Below, piece by piece: positions 1 to 9,728 of a stretch of 64,000 nucleotides of DNA. Origin of the DNA: Nitrospirota bacterium (GTDB lineage Bacteria > Nitrospirota > Thermodesulfovibrionia > Thermodesulfovibrionales > UBA6898). The translations under genes and the position numbers were made by a program. Under the pieces are notes generated by a model. That model saw nothing but the letters and a program-made list of their open reading frames with translations. It did not search any database and was not told where the DNA came from. Location of the stretch: positions 1 to 64,000 of the forward strand of contig JAJXTV010000017.1 of assembly GCA_021783515.1 (NCBI GenBank), given 5' to 3'. Within the stretch, counting starts at the first letter, position 1, and each line of letters opens with the position of its first letter.

Positions 1-454
1 CCTCTGGGTGCGTTTCCTGAGGATGGATGTCGGAAATGGACATCGCAAGGAACTCTTCCCCGGAGTATCCGAACATCGAGCGGGCCGCGGCGTTTGCGCC
101 CATAAAATTTCTTTTCTCCACATCCGCGATCAGAACGCCCTCGACCATCGCCTCGTAGATCGCTTCCAGTTCCTTCTTCGATTCGGCGAGGCGCTCCCTG
201 CTCTTCCGCAACGATTCTTCCGCGCGGTCCCGTCTGTCGATAACGCGGGCAAGGAGTGTCCCGGCCCCCAGACAGATAAAGAAGAGAAACAGCCGGTACA
301 GGAAAAGATCGACATGCAGACTCGGCACGAGCCGTCCAGACGTTGCCTCGTGGAGGGCCGTCAGATAATCCCAGCCGACATCCAGCCCAACGACAAAGAG
401 CCCGCAGCCGGCGCCGAACGCAATGATCTTGTGCTGAAGCTTCATCGCTTCCAT
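1..454 (-). CDS. PAS-domain sensor protein, N-terminal part (truncated at window edge)
   Basis: Minus-strand translation MEAMKLQHKIIAFGAGCGLFVVGLDVGWDYLTALHEATSG...LHVDLFLYRLFLFFICLGAGTLLARVIDRRDRAEESLRKSRERLAESKKELEAIYEAMVEGVLIADVEKRNFMGANAAARSMFGYSGEEFLAMSISDIHP: two hydrophobic segments followed by a PAS start. Confidence 0.7.
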   Translation of the reverse strand, partial: MEAMKLQHKIIAFGAGCGLFVVGLDVGWDYLTALHEATSGRLVPSLHVDLFLYRLFLFFICLGAGTLLARVIDRRDRAEESLRKSRERLAESKKELEAIYEAMVEGVLIADVEKRNFMGANAAARSMFGYSGEEFLAMSISDIHPQETHPE

Positions 455-506
455 TATATCAGCAAGAAAGAGGAAGGCCGAATTCGGGCGTTCAGGCGCC
501 GGGGGA

Positions 507-1616
507 TCATCTTTTCAGTCTTCTCACCGCCCTGCCGAGGAAGGGCTCTGCGGCCCGAAGCGCGGCATGAGGACAGACCTCGATGCAGCAATAGCACCGT
601 ATGCACCTGTCGTAATCGAAGCGGAGCCTCCCGCCCTCGAAAGAGATGGCCTTCGCCGGGCAGTACTTCCCGCATTCGCCGCATTGCCTGCAGAGCGACT
701 CGTCCGGCACCGGCCTCTGCACGAGATGCCTCCTGAAGAAACCATGCAGCTTCGGCGGTCCGAAGACGAGCGGCGCGACGTCGGGAAACCTGAAATCGCT
801 TACGACCGGCAGTTCGCCTTCCACCTCGATCTCCCCGGCCGCATACCCCATCTCGCGGGCAGCCCGGTTCGTGGGCATGTCATACGGGTCGGCGCCGAGC
901 ATCCTGCACAGGGAAACATCAAGGGCGCAGGCGTCGTCACTTGCCGCGATGATGCCCAGATCCCGGGGGGTGCCGCTTCTGCCCGGCCCCTCCCCCTCCA
1001 TAGCAAGCACGCCGTCCATCAGCGTGACCGCAGGACTGATCGCATAATGGATCTTTACCAGAAGCGTTGCAAAAAGCTGCCTGTTTACACCTGTCCTGAA
1101 GTGCCATTCCGGCTTTCTCAGGCCGCAGATGCAGCCGAAGAGGTTCTTCACTCCGAGCGTCATGCCCATCTGGGCGTGGGTCTTCAGCTTCGGGAGATTG
1201 ATAAGGACGTCTGCATCGAGCGCGTCTCTTGCGATCTCTATCTCCTTAAACGGCTCTCCCGTGTCGAAGACGACCGACTCCCTGAACTCCCGGAATTCGA
1301 CCTCCATCCCCCGAAGCGCTTCCCTGATGCCGCTTTCCTTCAGCACCCTCTCGAACCCTCCCATGGCCGGGCTGTCGGATATCCGCGGCAGGCCGCCCTT
1401 CCCAAGAACATATTCCGTGACCGCCCTAACTATCAGGGGGTGGGTGACCATCGCCCGCTCGGGCGCCGCCGGAGCGAGCAGATTCGGCTTGATCACGACG
1501 CGGCTGCCCTTTCCGATCATGCTCCCGCAGAAAGCATCGATCATATCAAAGACAAGGGGCCTCAGCGTCCCGTAATCGTAGGAGGCTGATTTTATGATGA
1601 CGCGCGATTTCTTCAT
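507..1616 (-). CDS. DUF362 domain-containing protein with C-terminal 4Fe-4S ferredoxin motifs
   Basis: MKKSRVIIKSASYDYG...VVIKPNLLAPAAPERAMVTHP...LINLPKLKTHAQMGMTLGVKNLFGCI...CRQCGECGKYCPAKAI...CIRCYCCIEVCPHAAL; the 609-aa ORF upstream of this Met is a spurious extension. Confidence 0.85.
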   Translation of the reverse strand: MKKSRVIIKSASYDYGTLRPLVFDMIDAFCGSMIGKGSRVVIKPNLLAPAAPERAMVTHPLIVRAVTEYVLGKGGLPRISDSPAMGGFERVLKESGIREALRGMEVEFREFRESVVFDTGEPFKEIEIARDALDADVLINLPKLKTHAQMGMTLGVKNLFGCICGLRKPEWHFRTGVNRQLFATLLVKIHYAISPAVTLMDGVLAMEGEGPGRSGTPRDLGIIAASDDACALDVSLCRMLGADPYDMPTNRAAREMGYAAGEIEVEGELPVVSDFRFPDVAPLVFGPPKLHGFFRRHLVQRPVPDESLCRQCGECGKYCPAKAISFEGGRLRFDYDRCIRCYCCIEVCPHAALRAAEPFLGRAVRRLKR

Positions 1617-1701
1617 CCGACACCGTAGTCTACCGCATTTCCACTGAAGGGGCCAGGGGATATGCTGGACAGCGGGGGAACCGTCGAGCATAATAAAGGC
1701 T

Positions 1702-1962
1702 ATGGCGCATTCATTCACCATAGCCGTCTGCGGTCCGATGTCGGTCACCCTGGAAAAGGTCGGTTCGGAGATCACCTGCGGCGGCGGCATCTTTGACGGC
1801 GACGAATCCTGCGGGACCTTTTCTGGGAGCACGCCGCTTGGGCCCATCAGGGGGGAATATTGCTGCGTATCGCCAAAGGAGATTAAGATCACAATCGTCG
1901 ACAAACCCCTCCTCGTGCCGTTCAGCGTGATCGAAGCGAAGATACGCGCGTATTTCGGATAG
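1702..1962 (+). CDS. small Cys-containing hypothetical protein
   Basis: 86-aa ORF with G/C-biased third codon positions; no family recognised. Confidence 0.4.
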   Translation: MAHSFTIAVCGPMSVTLEKVGSEITCGGGIFDGDESCGTFSGSTPLGPIRGEYCCVSPKEIKITIVDKPLLVPFSVIEAKIRAYFG

Positions 1963-2065
1963 CGCCGCCCGCGCCCCGCTGAAATTGACATGACGGAGGA
2001 TACCTGATAGTATCGATGTGGGTGCGCGTGCGCCCCGGCAAATACAGTTTGTTCGAGGAGGAAGG

Positions 2066-2284
2066 ATGCTCGGAAAGAAGACGGTAAAGAAGACAGTTCA
2101 AAAGGCGGTAAAAAAGGCCGTGAAGAAGGTAGTAAAGGCCGAAAAAAAGGTCGCCAAAAAGGTAGTGAAGGCCGAAAAAAAAGTGATGAAGAAAGTCGCG
2201 AAGAAGGCCACCGCCGCAAAAAAGACCGTTGCGAAAAAGACCTCCTCGGCGGTAAAGGCAGCCAAAAAGAAATTATCCCTCTAG
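2066..2284 (+). CDS. Lys/Ala-rich histone H1-like protein
   Basis: MLGKKTVKKTVQKAVKKAVKKVVKAEKKVAKKVVKAEKKVMKKVAKKATAAKKTVAKKTSSAVKAAKKKLSL; Shine-Dalgarno GAGGAGGAAGG directly upstream. Confidence 0.75.
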   Translation: MLGKKTVKKTVQKAVKKAVKKVVKAEKKVAKKVVKAEKKVMKKVAKKATAAKKTVAKKTSSAVKAAKKKLSL

Positions 2285-2383
2285 CCTTTGCGGACCCTTC
2301 CGCTGGAACAGGATCGAGGAGTACATAAGGAAACATGCCGGCGTCGAATTTTCCCGCGGGATCTGCCTGGAATGCAAAGAATA
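2284..2383 (+). pseudogene. remnant of a Cys-rich C-terminal module found in PAS/GAF sensor proteins
   Basis: Open frame ...RWNRIEEYIRKHAGVEFSRGICLECKE* without a start; resembles the CGWCKKIRKEADTWEQLEAFL...FTHSMCPACAEKIF module of the 16465-18528 gene. Confidence 0.45.
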
Positions 2384-2449
2384 ATTATATCCGGAGTCCG
2401 GGGAGGACGAGAACCCGCCGAGTGACCCGCTCCGCTCCGCGGAGCGCCT

Positions 2450-5400
2450 TTAGGAAAACGAAAAACCCCCTTCCCTGAAAAGCCGGACGCAGGCATTGAC
2501 GACGTCGGGATCATAGTGGCGGCCCCGATATGCCGTGATCTCGCCGAGCGCGGTCTCGATCCCCCGGGCGGGACGATAGGGACGATGCGACGCCATCGCC
2601 TCGACCGCGTCGGCCACCGCGAGGATGCGCGCCTCCATAATGATATCCTCCCCTTTGAGGCCAAGGGGATAGCCCGTCCCGTCGATATGTTCGTGGTGCT
2701 GGCGGACCATAGATGCAACCGGCCATGGGAACTCGATGTCCTTGACGATATCGTAGCCGACCTGGGCGTGGGTCCTTATTATGGCAAGCTCGATATCCTG
2801 CAGCCGGCCGGGTCTGCTCAAAAATTCGGCCGGGACGTAGATCTTGCCGATGTCATGGATGAGACTCCCGAAGCGGATGCCTTCTATCCTGTCCTGCCCG
2901 AGCCCCATCTGCTCCGCGATGGCGACCGCCAGCTCGGAGACTCTGCGCTGATGCCCTGAAATATACGGGTCCCTCATCTCGAGGATCGAGGCGATCGCCT
3001 GGACGGTGTCGACCATCACCTTCCGCAGCTTTTCGAGATGGCTCTGCTGCTCCTGCACCGCCCGGTCCCTCTCGGCCCTCGCGCGAAGGGACATGATGCC
3101 GTACGAAAGGTCTCCGGAGAGTTCAGTCAGAAGCCTGACCTCGTCTTCAGTAAACGCATGGGGTTTTTCCGTAAAGATGCTCAGCGCGCCGATCGTGAGG
3201 CTGTCGTAACGAAGCGGGATCGCGATGCAGCCCGCATAGCCCCGCTTCAGCGCCTCGGATCGCCAAGGCGAGTCCTCCGCCAGCTGCCGTATGTCCTGAA
3301 GAATAACCGGTCGGAGCTCCGACATCGCCCTGCCCGCCGGGCACGTCCCCCCCGCCTCGCAGATCGCCGTGAGCGTCCCTACGTAGCCCTCCTCACGGCC
3401 GGCCCAGGCAATGGGAAGAATACCGGTCCCCTCCTCCCTGCCGTATCCGACCCAGACCATGGTGTATCCTCCCACTTCGACCATCGTACGGCAGATCTTC
3501 TCCAGCAGGCTATCCTCGTCCTTGGCATGGATGAGGGCCATATTGCTGGAGCTAAGGGTGCGGAGGGCCCGGTTGAGGTCCCTCAGATCGTTCTCGGTCT
3601 GTTTTCTCCCCGTTATGTCGTGGATCGTCTCGACCGCGACGACAAGCTCCCCCCGGCTGTCCAGGATCGGCACCGCCTCGAAATACATATAGCGGTCTTT
3701 CCCGTTGAGGTTCCTGTACCAGCCTTCCGATTGCAGCCCTTTTCCCCCGGGGCCAGTCCGCTCCCACCGGGGATAGAGTCGGTCCAGCCGGTCGAAGGAC
3801 CCTTCTATCACGACATCGGCGAGGGTCGCCCTCTCCCGGTCATAAAACGGCCTCCATTGGCTGCTGCTGCCGACCATGTCTTTCGCCGCGACTCCGGTAA
3901 GCTCTTCGCATGCCTTGTTCCAGAAAACCACCTCATGCCGGGGATTCAGGACAAACGTCGGGACAGCCGAGTTTGCGACGATCCCCTCGGCCAGCAGCTT
4001 CTGCCCGAGCATCGCGTCCTCCATCTGTTTCAGCCGGGTGATGTCGCGCGCCGCCGCAAACAGGCCCGACGCCGCTCCCTCCTCGTTCCGGTAGAGTGAC
4101 GCGTTATAGAGGACGGGAGTGGTATGGCCCAGACGATGCCGTATCTTCAGAAGAAAGTCACGTATCGAGCCGTCCCTGAAAGCCTGCCGGCAGGCGGCCG
4201 CCGCCATCTCCGGCTCCGCAAAGTAATCCGAAAAAACGGTCCCGGTCAGTTCGTCGCGACCAAGACCCGTCACCTCCTCGGTTGCCTTGTTCACGTCGGT
4301 GATCTTCCCGTCCGGCCCTATCGTTACGAGCGGATCAAGGCTCGCCTCGATGAGACTTCTGTTATAGGCGTTCATATGCCTGAGATCGTCCTCAACGCCG
4401 AACCGGAACATCGCCTCACCGATCAGGTGCGCCATCTGCTCGAGAAACTCCACCTTCCCGACGGGCACCCTCTCCGGCCGCTCGTCGGCGAGATGGATCG
4501 CCCCGAGCGTCTTGTCTCGGTAGCGGATTGGTATCACCGCGAGGGATTGGTATCCGTGCGCCATGCAGACGCCGCGGAACCGGGAGTGATCCGGGCCGGA
4601 AAGCTTCGTCAGAAAAGATGCGGTATCGTTGCTGCAGAACGACCCTCCCGGAGTCATCGACGCCCTGTCGGCGCATGCCGGTGAACCCGTCGCCACCCGC
4701 GTGCAGACGCACTGATCGCGCTCGAGGGAAAGCGTCCCTTCGGACCTAAGAAAATCCGCGTCATATCCGATATACGATTCATACTGGAGCACCCCGCCCC
4801 GCCGCACGACGCGAATCCCGGCATGACGGCACCCGCTCCAGCTCCGCACGAGCGCCAACGCGGCGTCGAGGTACTCCTTTCTCGAAAAGGTCTCTCTGAA
4901 GAACCTGATCAGCTCATTGAGGACGCCGGCACGACTCTCCGCCTCCTTACGTTCGGTTATGTCACGTGCGATCGTCGAGGCTCCGACCACTACGTTGCCC
5001 TCTTTGACGGGAGAGACGGTGAGAGAAACGGATATCTTCCGGCCGTCTTTTCTGACGCGGACCGTCTCGTAGTGGTCCAGGTGCTCCCCCCTGCGGATCC
5101 TTTCGAGAATACGATCGAGATCGCCCTCGCAGTCAGGCGGGCAGAGGATCCGCACCGAATCCCCCTTCGTCTCCTCTTCGGTGTATCCGTAGATCGCCTC
5201 CGCGCCCCTGTTCCAGGAAAGAATCGTCCCGTCCAGCGTCTTGCCGATAATCGCGTCGTCCGACGAGGCGACGATGGATGCCAGTTGCCTGATATCCCGC
5301 TCTTTCTCTCTCCGCTGTGAAATGTCCCGGAAGACGATCACCGCGCCCCTGGCGAGTCCCGATTCCCGCAGGGGGGTGCTGGTGAGTTCCACGGGGAAGC

Positions 5401-6211
5401 GCGTGCCGTCCTTCCTCAGAAAGACGTCCTCGATACCGCCTCGGATGCCACCGTCTTTGACCGTCATGACGACCGGGCACCGGGAGCCAGGCGGCTCTCC
5501 GTTGTGGCGATGGATGATCTCATGCAGCGACCGCCCCACCAGTTCCTCCGTCCGGTAACCGAGCATCCTTGCTGCCGCGGGATTGACGAACGTCGCATAG
5601 CCGTTGCGGTCGACCCCGCAGATGCCGTCGCCCACCGAATCGAGGATGAGCCTGTTCCGGTAGCTCAGGCGCTGAAGCGCCTTCTCGGCCATCCTCTTGC
5701 CGGCAAGGATTTCCTGGGTATACGCCTCGCTGCTCCGGCAGAGCTCTATCGACTTGACGAGATTGTTCAGCACCGGCTGAAAGATCATCGTCAGAGGAAG
5801 ATCGGCGGCCGGAGTGCAAGGCGAAAGGAGAAGGATCACCCCGGCGTCCCCTATCGGAAGCCTCAGAAACGTCGTGTAATAGTCCTTCCGGCAGGGAAGC
5901 ATGTTCAGCAAGGCCGGGTTTTCGGCCAGTTCCGCCCCTCCCGCAAGAAGCGTCCCGGGAACGCGAATCCTCACCTTGTTATACCGGGCCAGCTCGAAGT
6001 CGCCCACGGACATCTCGATCCGGACTTCGGCGTCCCCTCCGGGGCCGGCGGACGGCCGTTCCCCGGTGTCGAGGAAGACCATACCGCAGGGGAACGAGGT
6101 ATGAAAGAGCAGGCGCTGAAGCGTCTTCGTCAGGAGCGGGTCGAGGCGGATCTCCCCGCCGATGACGATCGCCATCTCATAGAGAATCGCGAGCGCCCGG
6201 TCTCTCTTCAT
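2450..6211 (-). CDS. multi-PAS/GAF protein with C-terminal HD-GYP phosphodiesterase domain
   Basis: Repeated PAS blocks, GAF blocks and HD-GYP signatures (SLIHDIGKIYVPAEFLSRPGRL...HHEHIDGTGYPLGLKGEDI). Confidence 0.9.
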   Translation of the reverse strand: MKRDRALAILYEMAIVIGGEIRLDPLLTKTLQRLLFHTSFPCGMVFLDTGERPSAGPGGDAEVRIEMSVGDFELARYNKVRIRVPGTLLAGGAELAENPALLNMLPCRKDYYTTFLRLPIGDAGVILLLSPCTPAADLPLTMIFQPVLNNLVKSIELCRSSEAYTQEILAGKRMAEKALQRLSYRNRLILDSVGDGICGVDRNGYATFVNPAAARMLGYRTEELVGRSLHEIIHRHNGEPPGSRCPVVMTVKDGGIRGGIEDVFLRKDGTRFPVELTSTPLRESGLARGAVIVFRDISQRREKERDIRQLASIVASSDDAIIGKTLDGTILSWNRGAEAIYGYTEEETKGDSVRILCPPDCEGDLDRILERIRRGEHLDHYETVRVRKDGRKISVSLTVSPVKEGNVVVGASTIARDITERKEAESRAGVLNELIRFFRETFSRKEYLDAALALVRSWSGCRHAGIRVVRRGGVLQYESYIGYDADFLRSEGTLSLERDQCVCTRVATGSPACADRASMTPGGSFCSNDTASFLTKLSGPDHSRFRGVCMAHGYQSLAVIPIRYRDKTLGAIHLADERPERVPVGKVEFLEQMAHLIGEAMFRFGVEDDLRHMNAYNRSLIEASLDPLVTIGPDGKITDVNKATEEVTGLGRDELTGTVFSDYFAEPEMAAAACRQAFRDGSIRDFLLKIRHRLGHTTPVLYNASLYRNEEGAASGLFAAARDITRLKQMEDAMLGQKLLAEGIVANSAVPTFVLNPRHEVVFWNKACEELTGVAAKDMVGSSSQWRPFYDRERATLADVVIEGSFDRLDRLYPRWERTGPGGKGLQSEGWYRNLNGKDRYMYFEAVPILDSRGELVVAVETIHDITGRKQTENDLRDLNRALRTLSSSNMALIHAKDEDSLLEKICRTMVEVGGYTMVWVGYGREEGTGILPIAWAGREEGYVGTLTAICEAGGTCPAGRAMSELRPVILQDIRQLAEDSPWRSEALKRGYAGCIAIPLRYDSLTIGALSIFTEKPHAFTEDEVRLLTELSGDLSYGIMSLRARAERDRAVQEQQSHLEKLRKVMVDTVQAIASILEMRDPYISGHQRRVSELAVAIAEQMGLGQDRIEGIRFGSLIHDIGKIYVPAEFLSRPGRLQDIELAIIRTHAQVGYDIVKDIEFPWPVASMVRQHHEHIDGTGYPLGLKGEDIIMEARILAVADAVEAMASHRPYRPARGIETALGEITAYRGRHYDPDVVNACVRLFREGGFSFS

Positions 6212-7356
6212 CGCCGGCCCCAGCGACAGCACAAGATTGCGCCGTTATGGAAAACCGGATATCCGCGCTGAAGCGAATGGCCGATTTCGCCGAGAGAAAG
6301 GGCGCCGGCGATATTCGTCCCGGCCAGGCGCGCGCCGAGTTCGTCAAGCTCCCTCCCGGCTGCGTCCCCCAGATGCATTTTCCTTCCCGCGCAATAAAAC
6401 GCCAGGATGTCGGCCCCCGAAAGATCCCCGCAGAGGTCGTTCATCTCCCTGGCGATCCCTTCCACGGTATGGACGGCGTCCGCCTCGGGCGACCTCAGCA
6501 GCGCAAGCACGGAATTCGGCGGCACCTCTCCGATGCAGAAGATCGAGCCGTCCTTTTCGAGCGCGGCCGGGAACCTGACGATAACCTCACCGTTCACCCG
6601 CAGGATGCCGAAGGGGAAATGCACCGCATGCCGGTAGAAATTCCCGGCGTCGATATCCACCCCGTACTCCGCTTTTGCCACCTCCCGGTAGACGTCAAAG
6701 GCAGGGCGCCAGTCTATCGAGATGATCCTGTTACCCTCCGTGGAGGTCGCCGAGCACATGCGATCCGGCGCCGAATAGCAGTGCTCGACCACCGCCCCCT
6801 CATGGTCTGGCAGGAGCATGAGAAGGACGGAGTCCTGCGCCACCCTTTCATTATCGAAGAGACAGGGCATCGGACGGAATGTCTCGCTGCCGGCGTTCAC
6901 CCCCATATAGCGGACATGGTCGGCGAGTCTCAGATAGAGCTGATCCAGGAGGGTGGCAATATTGACGACCATGGCGTCAAAGACCATAAAGAGAGAAGCG
7001 CCCCTCGACTCCTTCAGCCGTCCCTCGACGTCGGCGGACATCCGCCCGACTGCCGAAGCGTAGAGAGACGGCTTCAGAGGCCCGTAAATTTCGGAATGGC
7101 GCAGGCCGCCGGACCGCACGAGCAGACAGCCGCCGGCGTGAAAACGGCCGTCGGAGAAAAGACCGGGGAAGACGGCTCCTTTCAGAGGGACGCCCATTCG
7201 CCCGCAGGTCCGCTGAAGCGCGGGGATCGCGGTCTCCCGGTCCGCCTCGGCAACAAGCGCGAAAAGTCCCGCATCGGGATCGTCAGCCCGCCAGACGTCC
7301 AGCAGATCGCCGATGCGGCCTCCGTCCGGCGCCGCAAGGTATCGTATCGCCGTCAC
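6208..7356 (-). CDS. FIST-domain sensory protein
   Basis: 382-aa protein with FIST N/C-like organisation (AVFPGLFSDGRFHAGGCLLVRSGG...LFDNERVAQDSVLLMLLPDHEGAVVEHCYSAPDRMCSATSTEGNRI); overlaps neighbours on both sides. Confidence 0.7.
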   Translation of the reverse strand: MTAIRYLAAPDGGRIGDLLDVWRADDPDAGLFALVAEADRETAIPALQRTCGRMGVPLKGAVFPGLFSDGRFHAGGCLLVRSGGLRHSEIYGPLKPSLYASAVGRMSADVEGRLKESRGASLFMVFDAMVVNIATLLDQLYLRLADHVRYMGVNAGSETFRPMPCLFDNERVAQDSVLLMLLPDHEGAVVEHCYSAPDRMCSATSTEGNRIISIDWRPAFDVYREVAKAEYGVDIDAGNFYRHAVHFPFGILRVNGEVIVRFPAALEKDGSIFCIGEVPPNSVLALLRSPEADAVHTVEGIAREMNDLCGDLSGADILAFYCAGRKMHLGDAAGRELDELGARLAGTNIAGALSLGEIGHSLQRGYPVFHNGAILCCRWGRR

Positions 7357-7760
7357 GACACGCCCTTGTCCTTCAGAAACAGCCCGAACTTCTTGTCGAT
7401 CTGGGTGATGTGGTGTTGCAGCCAGTCTGTCAGAAACTGCAGGACATCGACCGTGATGGGCTTGTTGCCCGCTTCGAACGCCTGCTGAAAATCGATCACC
7501 CTCCTCGCGAAGGCGTCGTGCTCGGCCTTGTGCGTCTCGGCATCGGGATACCCGTATTCACGAAAGAGTCCCTCCTCTGTGCCGAAATGATAGACAGTAT
7601 ATTGCGCACGCTCGTCGAGGACCGGGGAGAGGGCATCTCTGCCCTTTCCCTGCTTCATCGCATCGAAAAGCCTGTTCAGAAGATCGATCAGTCTCTTGTG
7701 CTGGTCGTCGATCTCCTTGGTCCTGACGGCAAGTTCATCACTCCAGGTGATGAGCGGCAT
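7353..7760 (-). CDS. bacteriohemerythrin
   Basis: MPLITWSDELAVRTKEIDDQHKRLIDLLNRL...YHFGTEEGLFREYGYPDAETHKAEHDAF...LTDWLQHHITQIDKKFG: hemerythrin H/E/D ligand pattern. Confidence 0.92.
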   Translation of the reverse strand: MPLITWSDELAVRTKEIDDQHKRLIDLLNRLFDAMKQGKGRDALSPVLDERAQYTVYHFGTEEGLFREYGYPDAETHKAEHDAFARRVIDFQQAFEAGNKPITVDVLQFLTDWLQHHITQIDKKFGLFLKDKGVS

Positions 7761-8014
7761 ATCGAACCTCCGTGGCTGCCTGTTGTCTTTTGCCTCGCTC
7801 GCAATTACATTTTCCCTCCTTTCCCCGCTCACCGCAAGCGCCGTGCCTTTCGGGCAGGCACACAGGGCCCTTGGCCGTTACCCATAAGAGAATCAAAAAA
7901 TCTTTTGCCGGAAAAGGCAGGGCATTTCGGTGCAGGCCGGAAGAGTCGGGGGAGCTTCAGGGAGTCTGACTGATACTTCGTAATCCCTGGTTGTTTTGTA
8001 ATACTGAGGGTTCC

Positions 8015-8062
8015 CGAATAAGGGTCATTCAGCTGCGATAGTTGCTGAATGACCCTTATTCG
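8015..8062. repeat. perfect 19-bp inverted repeat with 10-nt loop
   Basis: cgaataagggtcattcagc-tgcgatagtt-gctgaatgacccttattcg. Confidence 0.95.
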
Positions 8063-8220
8063 AAAGTCGCGGCCACATCGATGTGCACAACGGGGTGGAG
8101 TATATGCGGAAATTAATACCGTGGACATATTGCAGAGGGTCAAAGTCAATAGTCAAGTCTGACCCCAAATGCCGCACACTCAGTGGCCTATATCCTCCCT
8201 CGGATCTTCTTCCGGACACG

Positions 8221-9300
8221 TTATGACGGCCCGATGTCTTGCGCTCTGCAGTATGCGATGCTGAAATACCTTTTCCGGAAATAGAGCGCAACATTCACCA
8301 GACTGATTAAGACCGGCACCTCGACAAGCGGACCGATGACCGCGGCAAAGGCGGCACCGGAGTTTATTCCGAAGACCGCAACTGCGACGGCTATCGCAAG
8401 CTCAAAGTTGTTGCTCGCCGCGGTAAAGGAGAGGGTGGCGGTCTTCGGATAATCCGCGCCGATCTTCCTGCCCAGATAAAACGAGACGAGAAACATGACC
8501 ACAAAATAGATAAGGAGCGGAATAGCGATGCGGACGACATCAAGAGGGAGCCGCACAATATAATCCCCTTTCAGAGAGAACATGACGAGGATCGTAAGGA
8601 GCAGAAAGACAAGGGTAACCGGACTTATCCTGGGAATGAATACCTTATCGTACCATTCACGACTCCTGATTTTCAGCAGGCTGAAGCGCGTGATCATCCC
8701 CGCAAGGAAAGGGATGCCGAGATAGATAAAGACGCTCTTCGCTATCTGGCCGATCGTAACATCGACCACAGCGCCCCTGAGCCCGAACCATGCCGGAAGT
8801 ATGGTGATAAAGACATAGGCGTAGACCGAAAAGAAGAGCACCTGGAATAGGGAGTTGAAGGCCACCAGGCCGGCCGCGTACTCGGGGTCGCCGCAGGCCA
8901 GATCGTTCCATACGATGACCATGGCGATGCAGCGGGCGAGTCCTATCATGATAAGCCCGACCATATATTCCGGATAACCCCGCAGGAAGATGATCGCAAG
9001 CAGGAACATCAGGATCGGACCTATCACCCAGTTCTGGATCAGGGAAAGAGCAAGCACCTTCCTGTTTCTGAAGACCTCTCCCAGTTCCTCGTATTTCACC
9101 TTTGCAAGAGGGGGATACATCATCAGGATAAGTCCGATGGCGATGGGGATGTTCGTTGTTCCGACCTGGAAGCTGTTTATCAGCGTCCCGGTCCCCGGCA
9201 CGAAATATCCGAGGCCGACGCCGGCGGCCATGGCGGCGAATATCCAGAGGGTGAGGTATCGATCCAGGAAAGAGAGTCTCCTTCCGATTTTTTCGGTCAT
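8221..9300 (-). CDS. acr3: ACR3-family arsenite efflux transporter
   Basis: [25 protein letters not shown]...[23 protein letters not shown]...[34 protein letters not shown]. Confidence 0.92.
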   Translation of the reverse strand: MTEKIGRRLSFLDRYLTLWIFAAMAAGVGLGYFVPGTGTLINSFQVGTTNIPIAIGLILMMYPPLAKVKYEELGEVFRNRKVLALSLIQNWVIGPILMFLLAIIFLRGYPEYMVGLIMIGLARCIAMVIVWNDLACGDPEYAAGLVAFNSLFQVLFFSVYAYVFITILPAWFGLRGAVVDVTIGQIAKSVFIYLGIPFLAGMITRFSLLKIRSREWYDKVFIPRISPVTLVFLLLTILVMFSLKGDYIVRLPLDVVRIAIPLLIYFVVMFLVSFYLGRKIGADYPKTATLSFTAASNNFELAIAVAVAVFGINSGAAFAAVIGPLVEVPVLISLVNVALYFRKRYFSIAYCRAQDIGPS

Positions 9301-9728
9301 GGCCTCCCTCCGGGATTCACTGTATTGACCAGGTCGCGAATTCTCTCCTTTATCTCATCCCGGGCCTCTCTGAATTTCCCCGTCACTTCACCTTCGGTGC
9401 CGACAGCCGCAACCGGGTCGTCTATCGGCCAGTGGATACGCCTGATGGAAGGCGGGGTCACCGGACAGGATGCCTCGGCATTCCCGCATAACGTTACCAC
9501 GATATCCATCTTCCCCAGGAGGTCGCGGTCGATCGCCTTTGATTTCTGGACCGCAATATCTATTCCGACTTCCCTCATAACCGCGACGGCTTTCGGATGT
9601 ATCACTCCCGCCGGCATGAGCCCCGCGCTGTGCGCCTCTATCAGGTCTTTGCCGAGCTCCCGCGCAAACCCCTCTGCCATCTGCGAGCGGCAGGTGTTGC
9701 CGGTGCAGAGGAACATCACCCTTGTCAT
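9297..9728 (-). CDS. arsC: arsenate reductase, low-MW phosphatase/thioredoxin type
   Basis: [26 protein letters not shown]...[25 protein letters not shown]...[15 protein letters not shown]. Confidence 0.92.
   Translation of the reverse strand: MTRVMFLCTGNTCRSQMAEGFARELGKDLIEAHSAGLMPAGVIHPKAVAVMREVGIDIAVQKSKAIDRDLLGKMDIVVTLCGNAEASCPVTPPSIRRIHWPIDDPVAAVGTEGEVTGKFREARDEIKERIRDLVNTVNPGGRP

Noticed and set aside
1617-2336. N-terminal extension of the 609-aa minus ORF 507-2336
   Set aside because: Low-complexity (RRSFSQRSFLRRWPSS...), antisense to the K/A-rich gene; the real DUF362 protein starts at 1616.
6247-7488. 413-aa plus-strand ORF opposite the FIST gene
   Set aside because: Antisense shadow ORF; no recognisable domain, and the minus strand is coherent FIST sequence.
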